DNA of 64,000 nucleotides from CBDAUN01 sp965200645 (lineage in GTDB: Bacteria > Pseudomonadota > Gammaproteobacteria > Arenicellales > JAJDZL01). Positions 27,055 through 35,728 of this stretch are shown piece after piece. Under the pieces are notes generated by a model that saw nothing but the letters and a program-made list of their open reading frames with translations, did no database searches and was not told where the DNA came from. Positions within the stretch are counted from its first letter, which is position 1, and every line of letters starts with the position of its first letter. The DNA lies in assembly GCA_965200645.1 (NCBI GenBank), contig CBDAUN010000001.1, positions 222,727 to 286,726 on the forward strand, written 5' to 3'. Position numbers and translations under genes: made by a program.

Positions 27055-28599
27055 ATGACCCAAATAGAAACTGTCGTACCGCACTCCAAGCGTCGCGGGC
27101 GAAGCGTACGCAGACAGTCCCGAACGCAAAGAACGATAAATTACTTACCGGAGCTCGATCGTGGCATTGCTTATATTGATTTGATGTCGCCAGAGCAAGT
27201 TGAACGTGTGCATGATGCTGCGATGACGCTGCTGGAAACCAAAGGGATCGAGTTTCGCGATGATGAATCCATCAAAATGTGGGCAGTAGCTGGTGCCGAT
27301 GTGAACGAATATCGAGTGCGTATTGATCGTAATCATCTGATGGACCTGATTTCCAGCGCACCAGAGACCTATACGATGGTTGCACGTAATAAAGACCGTT
27401 CAGTCACGCTTGGAGGCCGTAAGCAGATTTTTACGCCCGCTTATGGTTCACCCAATGTCCTCGACTTTGAAGGTAAGCGGCGCAATGGAACCATTGCAGA
27501 TTTCCATGAATTTGCCAAGCTCGCTCACCTGTCACCTGCTATGCATATGTCTGGCGGTGTGCTTTGTGAACCAATGGACGTGCCGGTACCGAAACGACAT
27601 CTGCACATGGTCTATAGTCTCATCAAACATTCAGACAAACCATTCATGGGAATGGTCACCGCACGAGACCGCGCCGAAGATACCGTTACCATGGCCAAGA
27701 TCCTCTTTGGCGACGAATTTGTTGAAAACAATACAGTGATGACCTCGGTTGCAAACTGCAACTCACCACTGGTCTGGGACCAGACGATGTTGGATGCTGT
27801 CAAGGTTTATGCCGCATCCAACCAGGCGGTTCTGTATACTCCGTTTGTTCTGGGAGGTGCCAGTACGCCAGCCAGTACGGTTGGTTCACTGGTTCAGATC
27901 AATGCTGAAGCATTGGCTGGTGTCGCGTTTTCACAATTAGTGCGCCCCGGCGTCCCAGCTGTCTATGGCCAGTGGTTGGCAACGGTCAGTATGAAATCAG
28001 GTGCCCCCATGGCCGGCACACCGGAGATATGTCACATGAATATGCTGGTTGGGCAGATGGCACGCTACTACAAGTTGCCTTGGCGATGCAGCGGAGGTTG
28101 CACAAGTTCCAAGGTGGTCGATGCCCAATCTGGTTATGAAGCAGCTCGCAATATGTATGGTGCACTACTGGCAGGTGCTAATTTTATTTTATCAACAACC
28201 GGTTACATGGAAGGGGCCTTAACCCAGAGTTATGCCAAATTTGTACTCGATGCCGAGCATGTAGAGATGTTCTACAAGTTAGGGCAGGGTATAAACTTTG
28301 ACGAACTGGAAGGCGCACTGGACTCAATGGCTGAGGTTGAACCGGGTGGACATTATCTTGGGACGAGCCACACGCTTGAAAATTCTGAGCGAGCCTTTAT
28401 GATGCCAGAACTGATGAGTCATGACAGTTTTGAACAATGGCAGGCTGAGGGCAGCAAGGATGCAAATACCCGTGCGATAGAAAAAGCTAAGCAACTTTTG
28501 GCCGAATATGAAGCCCCTGCCCTCGATGAAACAATCAATGAAGAGTTGCTGGAATTCATCGCACGGCGAGAGGCACAACTACCAGATTCTATAGTGTAG
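27055..28599 (+). CDS. MttB-family (trimethylamine methyltransferase-like) protein, non-pyrrolysine
   Basis: A 514-residue TIM-barrel methyltransferase of the MttB superfamily. Members transfer a methyl group from a quaternary or tertiary amine to a cognate corrinoid protein. The open frame has no internal TAG, so it belongs to the large non-pyrrolysine branch (MtgB, MtcB, MtpB types act on glycine betaine, carnitine or proline betaine). Typical segments are RIDRNHLMDLI, NCNSPLVWDQTMLDA, the GxPxVYG-like GVPAVYGQWLA and FILSTTGYMEGALTQSYAKFVLD. The N-terminus is basic (KRRGRSVRRQSR). The Shine-Dalgarno is strong (GGAGG about 9 nt upstream). No corrinoid-protein or RamA-type gene is in the window, so its methyl acceptor is unknown. 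It converges with the SDR operon. Confidence 0.85.
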   Translation: MTQIETVVPHSKRRGRSVRRQSRTQRTINYLPELDRGIAYIDLMSPEQVERVHDAAMTLLETKGIEFRDDESIKMWAVAGADVNEYRVRIDRNHLMDLISSAPETYTMVARNKDRSVTLGGRKQIFTPAYGSPNVLDFEGKRRNGTIADFHEFAKLAHLSPAMHMSGGVLCEPMDVPVPKRHLHMVYSLIKHSDKPFMGMVTARDRAEDTVTMAKILFGDEFVENNTVMTSVANCNSPLVWDQTMLDAVKVYAASNQAVLYTPFVLGGASTPASTVGSLVQINAEALAGVAFSQLVRPGVPAVYGQWLATVSMKSGAPMAGTPEICHMNMLVGQMARYYKLPWRCSGGCTSSKVVDAQSGYEAARNMYGALLAGANFILSTTGYMEGALTQSYAKFVLDAEHVEMFYKLGQGINFDELEGALDSMAEVEPGGHYLGTSHTLENSERAFMMPELMSHDSFEQWQAEGSKDANTRAIEKAKQLLAEYEAPALDETINEELLEFIARREAQLPDSIV

Positions 28600-28770
28600 T
28601 ATCGCGAAATCAGTGTCAGTTTTTCACTGAATTACGCTTGATATTATTTTACAAGTTAACGCACGTCTTCCAGTAATCGAAAATAAGTTCCGAAACACGA
28701 CCGCCTCAGGCTAAGGCTTTCGGAATTCTCATTCAGTTAGCGGCAATAGATTTATTCAGGCCTTAAGTAT

Positions 28771-29532
28771 CTAGCGCCCAAAAATCCCGGGTAAGGGAAG
28801 TTTCACACATCTTCCGCCATCGAGCGTGATGATCTGACCGGTCACAAAACGTGATTCATCACTGGCCAGCCAAACCACAGCATCGCCAACATCCCGTGGG
28901 TCACCAATATGACCAACCGGGTGCAACTTGGTCAGTTCGGCATAGACTAGCTCTCGATCCGGATGGGAGTCAACATAAGTTTTGTTCAAATCGGTATCGA
29001 TCCAACCTGGCGCAACTGCATTACAGCGAATGTTTTGTGGTCCGAGTTCGACGGCAAGAGCTTTAGTCAGACCATGAACACCTCCTTTGGAGGACGAATA
29101 GGCTGAATGATTGGGGTTGCTGCCGATACCTTCAATTGAGCCAATATTGATAATTGCCCCACCTCCACGGTTAGTCAAATGAGACAACCCGTGTTTTGAC
29201 ATCAAGAATGGGCCCTTAAGATTGACCGCCATCATTCGGTCCCAGTCTTCGCCCGTCTGTTCCGTAATCGTCCTTTCAAATTCAATTCCGGCGTTATTAA
29301 CCAACACATCTATGCCAGGGTGTTTTGCAATAACCGCCTCATAGAATGCAACGACACTGGATTCATCGGCAACGTCTAATAGATACCAATCTTGTGCCCC
29401 ACTATCGGGTCGTTTCAAGTCGCCGACTATGACTGTGGCACCGGCATCCATTAATCGTTGAGTAATGGCACGACCAATCCCTTGAGCACCACCTGTTACG
29501 ATGGCAATCCGATCTTTCAAGCGGTCACTCAA
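28771..29532 (-). CDS. Short-chain dehydrogenase/reductase (SDR), last gene of the catabolic operon
   Basis: A 253-residue classical SDR. It has the cofactor motif TGGAQGIGRA (about 13-22), NNAG (about 87-90), the catalytic Ser in INIGS, and the Y-x3-K pair in YSSSKGG. GDLKRPDSG after the second strand suggests NAD preference by its acidic residue. It keeps the common C-terminus VTGQIITLDGG. The start codon overlaps the stop of the preceding SDR by 4 nt, so the two are translationally coupled. Its substrate is presumably a hydroxy-intermediate of the operon's pathway, which cannot be read from the sequence. Confidence 0.9.
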   Translation of the reverse strand: MSDRLKDRIAIVTGGAQGIGRAITQRLMDAGATVIVGDLKRPDSGAQDWYLLDVADESSVVAFYEAVIAKHPGIDVLVNNAGIEFERTITEQTGEDWDRMMAVNLKGPFLMSKHGLSHLTNRGGGAIINIGSIEGIGSNPNHSAYSSSKGGVHGLTKALAVELGPQNIRCNAVAPGWIDTDLNKTYVDSHPDRELVYAELTKLHPVGHIGDPRDVGDAVVWLASDESRFVTGQIITLDGGRCVKLPLPGIFGR

Positions 29533-30293
29533 CGTGCCGTGTAACCCCCGTCGATGGGAATCGCGGTACCCGTTATGTGACGACTGGCATCCGACGCAAG
29601 AAAACTGATCAAATCCGCGATTTCGCTTGGTGCTGGTATCCGTTGCTGTGGAATTGCAGAGCGGTTGCTGTCGTGAACTTTTTCTGGCGTCTGGTGATTA
29701 TGTCCCGAGATCAGCATTGGCGTGTCGACCGCACCAGGGCAAACCGCATTGATGCGTATCCCTTCGGTTGCATGATCTAGTGCCATGGCTCGGGTCAGGT
29801 TTACCACAGCACCCTTGCTGGCACAATAAGCTGCAAGACCTTCGGTACCAACCAACCCAACCGTGGAACCCAGATTGATGATGCTACCACCCCCACCGGT
29901 GCGCATTACAGCTATCGCTGCGCGAGACATAAAAAAAGTGCCATCCACGTTGGTAGACATCATGACACGCCAATCGTCATCGGACGTATTCAAGGAATCG
30001 CCACGGCGAATAACACCAGCGACATTGGCCAAAATATCCAATTGATGAAAATGCCGAATTGTTTCGGCTACGGCATGTTGACAAAATTCAGGAGCACAGA
30101 TGTCCCCCAGCAGAATTTTGGCAGTGCCGCCTGCAGCTTCAATTTCTTTCTGTACTGTTTGCGCAGCACGCTGATTTCGTCCAATCAACATGACGCTAGC
30201 ACCACACGCAGCCAAAACGGTGGCGGTAGCAGCACCAATTCCCGACGTCGCTCCAGTAACTAAAGCCACTTTGTTAGTAAGGGATTTTGTCAA
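29529..30293 (-). CDS. Short-chain dehydrogenase/reductase (SDR)
   Basis: A second classical SDR of 254 residues, clearly different from its neighbour. The cofactor motif is TGATSGIGAATA (about 14-25), with IGRNQRAAQ after the second strand that would favour NADP. The NVAG variant of the NNAG motif, the catalytic INLGS and YCASKGA (Y-x3-K) are present, and it ends with ITGTAIPIDGGYTAR. Both ends overlap neighbours by 4 nt (FAD oxidase upstream, SDR downstream), which indicates a single tightly coupled operon. Two SDRs side by side suggest successive or stereochemically opposite oxidoreductions; this is inference. Confidence 0.9.
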   Translation of the reverse strand: MTKSLTNKVALVTGATSGIGAATATVLAACGASVMLIGRNQRAAQTVQKEIEAAGGTAKILLGDICAPEFCQHAVAETIRHFHQLDILANVAGVIRRGDSLNTSDDDWRVMMSTNVDGTFFMSRAAIAVMRTGGGGSIINLGSTVGLVGTEGLAAYCASKGAVVNLTRAMALDHATEGIRINAVCPGAVDTPMLISGHNHQTPEKVHDSNRSAIPQQRIPAPSEIADLISFLASDASRHITGTAIPIDGGYTAR

Positions 30294-31606
30294 AGTTCGC
30301 GACCTGCGCGAGACCTTCTAAAGGCAAAGTTCATGCGCGCACCCCAACCCAGAAATGGTCGAGGCGGTAATCGATTTGGCCGCCCGGCACCCAACATAAA
30401 CTCCAGCAATTCGGACGTTTCCCCAGAAATCAATTCCGCCAGTAACTTGCCACAGATCGTACCACGGGAAATCCCCACTCCATTGTGGCAAAAACTGCCA
30501 AAAACTCGGTCAGCCAGTTCGCCGAAGACTGGCTCGTTATTCTGCGACAGTGCAAGTGCACCTCCCCAAGTGAATTCAAACTCCACTTCCGACAACATTG
30601 GGAACCGATTGTGAAACGAGTTTGAATGCTTTTTTCGAACCCAGCGCAGCATATGCTCTTCAGGATTAACGCCCCGGCTGTAACTATAAATGTTGCGGAC
30701 TAAAATTCGATCATCCACGGTCCTTCTGACTGACGACCCAAAAGGATCGGAAGGAATAATTCCCCAGGATTCTGTGCCTCCAAGTTCTGCCACCTCATCT
30801 GGGGTCAGTTTACGTGTCATGCTGGCCCAGGTAGAGACTGGAATAATACAGTGGTTATAAAAGCCAAATCGGGGGGCAAATCCGTTGTTGGTTAGAAGCA
30901 CCGTGTGAGCAGAAAACTCCCCTTGGGGAACCTTGATTCGGTGAGTCTTCCCATAACTGATTTCAGTTACTGGTGAATCTTCATAGACACTCACATTTTG
31001 TGGCATGGTCCTAGCAAATCCGGTCACCATGGCGGCGGGCTGAATCTGCACAGTACCAGGGGTATAGAGTGCGGAATTATAAAACGGTATACCGGTAACC
31101 GCCTTCATTTCAGCTGCATCTACCCATCGGTAGTCTACTTCCAGCAGATCTAGATTGCCGGTGTAGTTTTGCAGAAGGGCTTTACCGCGTTCGGTAGCAG
31201 CGCCGTGAAATTTACCATCTTCACGCCAGTCGCACTCAATGGCCTGAGTTATTACCGTTTCGCGCATGTAGTCTTGGCCAGCCCGATTGAGCGCTAACTG
31301 TCTTAGTTCCTCATCCAGCGAACCCGCAAAATCTTTAGCCCGAATGTTATGGGCTTGGTCGATCGCAAAACCGGAACAACGCCCAGCCGCATTGTTGCCG
31401 ATACGTCCAGCATCAATGAGTGCTATCGAGACTGACGGATTCAGGTCGGCCAATCGTCTAGCTGCAGCTAGACCTGTAAAACCACCGCCAATAATCGCGT
31501 AGTCAACTGAAATATTGCCGACTGCGGCATTCGCCGGCGCAAGGGGTGGCAGAATTTCCAACCAGCCATTTCGGTTGTCGCTGGCTGGGAGAAGGTTGAC
31601 TTTCAC
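30290..31606 (-). CDS. DAO/PuuB-like FAD-dependent amine oxidoreductase
   Basis: A 438-residue flavoprotein of the D-amino-acid oxidase/DadA superfamily. The FAD-binding Rossmann motif is VDYAIIGGGFTGLAAARRLA (about 34-53), followed by IDAGRIGNNAAGRCSG, and the C-terminal block GVGISRGTICGKLLAELI binds the flavin. The arrangement resembles gamma-glutamylputrescine oxidase (PuuB) and ordL-like enzymes, which oxidise amines. The neighbouring aldehyde dehydrogenase has PuuC-like features, which fits an amine-to-aldehyde-to-acid route. The gene is 9 bp after the ALDH stop and overlaps the next SDR by 4 nt. The true substrate is unknown. Confidence 0.85.
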   Translation of the reverse strand: MKVNLLPASDNRNGWLEILPPLAPANAAVGNISVDYAIIGGGFTGLAAARRLADLNPSVSIALIDAGRIGNNAAGRCSGFAIDQAHNIRAKDFAGSLDEELRQLALNRAGQDYMRETVITQAIECDWREDGKFHGAATERGKALLQNYTGNLDLLEVDYRWVDAAEMKAVTGIPFYNSALYTPGTVQIQPAAMVTGFARTMPQNVSVYEDSPVTEISYGKTHRIKVPQGEFSAHTVLLTNNGFAPRFGFYNHCIIPVSTWASMTRKLTPDEVAELGGTESWGIIPSDPFGSSVRRTVDDRILVRNIYSYSRGVNPEEHMLRWVRKKHSNSFHNRFPMLSEVEFEFTWGGALALSQNNEPVFGELADRVFGSFCHNGVGISRGTICGKLLAELISGETSELLEFMLGAGRPNRLPPRPFLGWGARMNFAFRRSRAGREL

Positions 31607-31615
31607 TAAATCATT

Positions 31616-33100
31616 CTAGGAAAGATCAATCCAGATGGTCTTTTGCTCGCAATACTGATCATGTGCCGACAGGGACTTGTCCCGCCCACCGAAACCGGAC
31701 TGTTTAAAGCCGCCGAATGGTGTTGTAGCATCACCTTCGCCGTAACAATTCACCGCAACGGTTCCCGCCTTGATGGCTCGCGCGACCGTATGTGCCGTCT
31801 TGTTGTTGTCGGTGAAAATTGAGGCAGCAAGGCCATATTCTGTGTCATTGGCCATAGTAATCGCATCATTTGGGTTTTCAAATGTCATCACTGCGAGTAC
31901 TGGACCAAATACTTCTTCAGAAGCTAGACGCATATCTGATTTTACATTTTCAAAAATCGTTGGCTCAACAAAATAGCCCCCACTATCTTTGCGTACTTGT
32001 TTCCCGCCAATGACGAGCTCTGCACCGGACTGTTGTGCTGCCGTGATATTGTCGAGCACTTTTTCCATGTGACCTTGTTCTATCATCGGACCAATACGAG
32101 TAGAGGACTTGAGAGGATCTCCGACGACCCAATCACGCGTACGTTCGACCAGTAATTCCAGCAGTTCATCCTTGATACTCCTGTGAACAATCAGTCGCGA
32201 ATTGGACGAACAGTTTTCGCCCATGTTCCAGAATATTGAATTGGCAGCATGCTCCGCGACAGTATCAAGATCATTGACATCATTCATCACGATAAGTGGG
32301 TTCTTGCCACCACATTCGAGCAATACCCGTTTCAGATTGGACTCAGCGGAGTACTTGAGGAATAGTCGACCGGTATCAGTTGAACCGGTAAATCCGACGC
32401 AGTCGACTCCGGGATGCAATCCGATCGCCCTGCCAGCCGTCTCGCCAAAGCCTGGCACGACATTGACCACACCATCCGGTATACCCGCTTCGGTGGCAAG
32501 TTCACCAATGCGAATTGTCGAAAGTGATGTTTGTTCAGCAGGCTTCAGAATGGCGGTATTGCCGCTGGCCAAGATTGGCCCCAATTTCCAAGCTGTCATC
32601 ATGACGGGGAAGTTCCACGGTAATATCGCGCCGACCACACCGACTGGCTCGCGCACGATCATTGAAACCACACCGGGACCGCTGGGTGACAATTGATCAT
32701 AAATTTTGTCTGCAGCCTCTGCGTGCCAGCGAATCGTATTGACAGTTTCCGGCAAATCGATTTCCAAGCAATCTGTAATCGGCTTACCTGCTTCCAGTGC
32801 ATCCATCATCGCCAACTCTTCCGCATTTGCCTCAATGAGTGTCGCAAAACGCTGCAGGTGTACTTTCCGTTCTGAAGGACTTAACCGTGGCCATGGGCCC
32901 TCATCAAATGCCTTACGAGCGGCAACAACGGCCAGATTGACATCAGCTTCATCGGCCTCGGTAATTTCAGCTAAAACTTTCCCATTTGCCGGGTTCAGCG
33001 TCTGGAACGTTTTACCGCTTTGCGCATCCATCGGCCGCCCGCCGATGATCATCTTGGTGGAAAGCTTTACGGAACTTGGGTGATCTTTCTCTTTCGACAT
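31616..33100 (-). CDS. PuuC-like aldehyde dehydrogenase
   Basis: An NAD(P)-dependent aldehyde dehydrogenase of 494 residues from the ATG at 33100. A longer frame to 33172 would overlap the upstream gene's 3' end, so the inner ATG, 23 bp after its stop, is preferred. Family motifs are PWNFPVMMTAWKLGPILASG, GFTGSTDTGR, LLECGGKNP (catalytic Glu) and MGENCSSNSRL (catalytic Cys), ending with PFGGFKQSGFGGRDKSLSAHDQYCEQK. It resembles PuuC/betaine-aldehyde-type enzymes. It lies in the five-gene operon directly before the FAD oxidase and probably oxidises the aldehyde made by that enzyme. Confidence 0.93.
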   Translation of the reverse strand: MSKEKDHPSSVKLSTKMIIGGRPMDAQSGKTFQTLNPANGKVLAEITEADEADVNLAVVAARKAFDEGPWPRLSPSERKVHLQRFATLIEANAEELAMMDALEAGKPITDCLEIDLPETVNTIRWHAEAADKIYDQLSPSGPGVVSMIVREPVGVVGAILPWNFPVMMTAWKLGPILASGNTAILKPAEQTSLSTIRIGELATEAGIPDGVVNVVPGFGETAGRAIGLHPGVDCVGFTGSTDTGRLFLKYSAESNLKRVLLECGGKNPLIVMNDVNDLDTVAEHAANSIFWNMGENCSSNSRLIVHRSIKDELLELLVERTRDWVVGDPLKSSTRIGPMIEQGHMEKVLDNITAAQQSGAELVIGGKQVRKDSGGYFVEPTIFENVKSDMRLASEEVFGPVLAVMTFENPNDAITMANDTEYGLAASIFTDNNKTAHTVARAIKAGTVAVNCYGEGDATTPFGGFKQSGFGGRDKSLSAHDQYCEQKTIWIDLS

Positions 33101-33123
33101 CTTACTGTATTCTCTCAAGGAAA

Positions 33124-34086
33124 TTAGCGTCTGACGTATGACTGGATGAGCCAGTCTCGCTCTTCTTGCCAATCACGCCAAACCAGCCGATCCGCACTGG
33201 TTCGATTCACTGGCAACTTGTTCATGGCCATGCGCAGGTCATGGCGTGCTGGCCCAGTAACAACAGGCAGAGGTTTGCGCGGGGGACCCATATCACGACC
33301 GGATAGTTTGGTCGCTGCCTTAACGCCAGACATGTAATCCACATCATGACGGTTTCCGTAGAGCCAAAGACATACTGTCTCCATCGCCTCCCACAGTATG
33401 AGAGCCTCAGCGAATTTACCTTCTGCAATCAAATTGTAGAGTTGGGCACACTCATGGGGCATAAAATTAGCTGCACCCCAAATCATGCCAATACAACCAT
33501 TCATCAGGGCAAATGGCGCAAATGCATCAATCCCATTGAAAACACCACCACCGGTCGCAACCAACTTTTGCTGGGCCGCAAAATCACATGAACTGTCTTT
33601 GACATAGTCGAGGTTTTCTACGGCCAATAGTCTGCGGTACATATCATGGGTTAAGGGTGCGGCCTGTTGCGGGACGTTGTACATCACGACTGGAATGCTA
33701 ATGGCTTTGGCAATAGCTTCATAGTGATACATGACTCCACGCTCAAAGGGTGGTTCAAGATATGGCGGCATGATCATTACTGCCGATGCCCCTGCATCTT
33801 CTGCCGCACGGGACTTTTCGATGCAATCCATGGTACTGAGTGCCGTTGTCTGCGCTACTGTCGGACAGCGGCCATCGACGTGCTTTGCACCGACTTCAAT
33901 CAGCCAACGTTTTTCACTATCACTAAGGTAGGCGTACTCCCCTGTGCCAGAGCAAAGCACAAGGCCATGTAAGCCAGCCTCGATTAAATCATCGATATGC
34001 GCCTTATATTTGCCCTCATCAATCTTTTCGCCACGGTCATCCATTGGCGTACACATTGCAGCAAAAATACCATGTAAGTTAGTCAT
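33124..34086 (-). CDS. DapA-superfamily aldolase/lyase, first gene of the catabolic operon
   Basis: A 320-residue class I lyase of the dihydrodipicolinate synthase superfamily. The Schiff-base lysine lies in DYVKDSSCDF. The pyruvate-carboxylate loop is LCSGTGEYAYLS, with the conserved tyrosine in VVMYNVPQQ. The superfamily includes DHDPS, N-acetylneuraminate lyase, KDG-type enzymes and the HypD deaminase of hydroxyproline catabolism. A biosynthetic DapA role is unlikely in this catabolic setting with ALDH and FAD oxidase. It is the promoter-proximal gene of a five-gene minus-strand operon, and the leader before it is over 400 bp. Confidence 0.88.
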   Translation of the reverse strand: MTNLHGIFAAMCTPMDDRGEKIDEGKYKAHIDDLIEAGLHGLVLCSGTGEYAYLSDSEKRWLIEVGAKHVDGRCPTVAQTTALSTMDCIEKSRAAEDAGASAVMIMPPYLEPPFERGVMYHYEAIAKAISIPVVMYNVPQQAAPLTHDMYRRLLAVENLDYVKDSSCDFAAQQKLVATGGGVFNGIDAFAPFALMNGCIGMIWGAANFMPHECAQLYNLIAEGKFAEALILWEAMETVCLWLYGNRHDVDYMSGVKAATKLSGRDMGPPRKPLPVVTGPARHDLRMAMNKLPVNRTSADRLVWRDWQEERDWLIQSYVRR

Positions 34087-34573
34087 ACCCGTCTCACCTG
34101 AAAAGTCTCACCACACTTGATGGGACACTGAGTTCAAATTTGTTGCATAGTTTATATTACTTAACTTTAAACTCGAAAACAAATGATGTATTCAACAAAA
34201 TAATTAAAAATATTTGATCATGATGACGACTGAACCAGAGACGAAATTTATGAAGAGTTTTATACTGACTTCAAGGATGTGTATCAGCATTTTTGACTCA
34301 TTGAATAAAGTCGGAGCAGAATGTAACGATGCGAATTTTATTGCGACCAAGACTTTTGAATGAATTCAATCAGGACTAGTGCAGTTTTCACCTAAAAAAT
34401 AAATTGCCCGCCTATAAGACTAGGTGTATTAGGCAGTGAAATCATTAGCGTTTGTATGTTATTCGATGACGCTTCGACTGATTCATGTGAAAGGAAGTAC
34501 TTATGCCGTTGCTGTTGAGTAAAGACCCAGAGCCCACCTGAACTAAATTATCACCTGCTTGGAGGGTTTACAA
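34087..34573. other. Intergenic region upstream of the DapA-like operon and the small membrane protein
   Basis: About 490 bp of AT-rich sequence. It must hold the promoter of the minus-strand catabolic operon and that of the small plus-strand gene at 34574. I see no convincing coding sequence longer than a few codons and no strong repeat. A 4-5 bp partial dyad GCCTA...TAGGC at about 34410-34435 is too weak to name. Confidence 0.5.
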
Positions 34574-34705
34574 ATGTGGAAAAATGTAGTGGAAATATTG
34601 TTCTCCATCGCTGATGCAATTTTAGGCATTTTGTTTTATGCTCTTAGTATCAGTATGCTCTGGGCGGTTTATATCTGGGTGATAAAACCTTTATTCTTCG
34701 AGTGA
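34574..34705 (+). CDS. 43-residue hydrophobic small membrane protein
   Basis: A short reading frame, too small for routine ORF lists. It begins MWKNVVEILFSIADAIL and continues as one long hydrophobic stretch (about residues 5-40) with a few polar residues, ending PLFFE before TGA. Support is good for its size: a strong Shine-Dalgarno GGAGGG at 34561-34566 lies 7 nt before the ATG, and the peptide is a coherent membrane segment of about one to two helices. No homologue is recognised. It stands alone between the DapA-like operon and a structured RNA candidate. Confidence 0.55.
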   Translation: MWKNVVEILFSIADAILGILFYALSISMLWAVYIWVIKPLFFE

Positions 34706-34827
34706 TGAAACACATTCTACATTCTTTTACAACTAGTAAACGGTCACGGAAACACGTAATTCACCCGTTCCATTTCAGATGCAATTTACCTGTTGATGGA
34801 TGCTAAATTTAATGTGCAACCACTGCC

Positions 34828-34946
34828 TATAATGCGTTAATATCAGGGGGTTGATGGCGGGCAAAGTTGTTCTGTGAAAGGAATTGCCGAAAGAAATGGT
34901 GCGGCCCGAAGTGAAAACCCGCCAGTGATTCTCAGGAGATACCCTG
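34828..34946 (+). ncRNA. Candidate structured leader RNA upstream of the carbonic anhydrase gene
   Basis: A TATAAT box (34828-34833) would start transcription near 34840, just before a paired element. An outer stem is CAGGG (34844-34848) with CCCTG (34942-34946). Inside it TGGCGGG (34854-34860, next to the GC) pairs CCCGCCA (34918-34924), and an inner GCCG/CGGC hairpin is possible. Part of it (CCCGCCA-x-TG, then TCAGGAGA and ACC) recalls the 3' half of cobalamin riboswitches, whose GGT/ACC closing pair is also imitated, but the usual L5 GGTGAAAAT signature is missing. It precedes the carbonic anhydrase start by about 160 bp. I rate it as a structured RNA of unknown class. Confidence 0.4.
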
Positions 34947-35107
34947 AAAACAAGGATTTTTAGGTGAAATCAGCACTCCCTCAACAGAAACATTTATACT
35001 ATTTTATGGCTCTTCATTTGGTCTCCCAAATGGTACTGAACTAACCTCGTCATTCGTACCAACAAGAAATTTCCGGTTATCTCTTCACCAACAAAGGTAA
35101 ATTAGTT

Positions 35108-35683
35108 TTGACTAAAGTTAAAGAACAAATTCTTGCTGCCAACCAAGAACATGTTCGCCGGTGCAAGAACCGGCCGCCACTGCCAAAGTCACTTGCAAAG
35201 TCTGCGGCGATCTTAACTTGTATGGACCATCGTATTGACCCCGCTCAATTTGCCGGCATCGTCGAAGGAGACGCTCATGTCATTCGCAATGCTGGAGGAC
35301 GTGCGAGTGATGATGCCATCCGTTCCTTAGTGGTTTCCCACAAACTCATTGGCACTACGGAATGGTTTGTCATTCACCACACAGCATGCGCAATGGCCAC
35401 CATTACGGACCAAACCATAGCGACATTGCTGGCTGAAACCCTAGACCCCGCAGTCAACAAAGATGGGGTTTGGTGTAATGAACATGCAGGAGTAGGCTCA
35501 AACGAGGGACATTACCGAGAATGGCTGACCATCCGAGATATGCATGGCTGTGTTCGGCAAGACGTTCAACGAATTGCAAAACATCCCTTGGTTTCTAAAA
35601 AAATTTCGATTTACGGCTATATATATAACGTGGACGACGGATCGTTAACTGAAGTGGAAGGAGCCACACGGTTAGGAAGTTGA
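35108..35683 (+). CDS. Beta-carbonic anhydrase-like protein (short)
   Basis: A 191-residue protein of the beta-carbonic anhydrase family, expected to interconvert CO2 and bicarbonate. Zinc ligands are in place: C38 with D40 and R42 in CMDHRID, and H91-x2-C94 in IHHTACAM. The IRNAGGRASDDAIRSL segment between them is typical. The start is TTG (35108), with AAAGGT upstream; no better in-frame ATG lies before the conserved region. It stands between a structured RNA candidate and the minus-strand PEP-mutase-family gene. Confidence 0.85.
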   Translation: MTKVKEQILAANQEHVRRCKNRPPLPKSLAKSAAILTCMDHRIDPAQFAGIVEGDAHVIRNAGGRASDDAIRSLVVSHKLIGTTEWFVIHHTACAMATITDQTIATLLAETLDPAVNKDGVWCNEHAGVGSNEGHYREWLTIRDMHGCVRQDVQRIAKHPLVSKKISIYGYIYNVDDGSLTEVEGATRLGS

Positions 35684-35728
35684 CCGACAAGTAAGGTCAA
35701 CAAAATAAGCAAAGGCGTAGTGGTCTAA

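Noticed and set aside
34828..34946. Calling the leader RNA a cobalamin riboswitch outright.
   Set aside because: Only the 3' motifs and the closing pair resemble it. The GGTGAAAAT-type loop and P6 hairpin are not seen, so it is left as an unclassified structured RNA.
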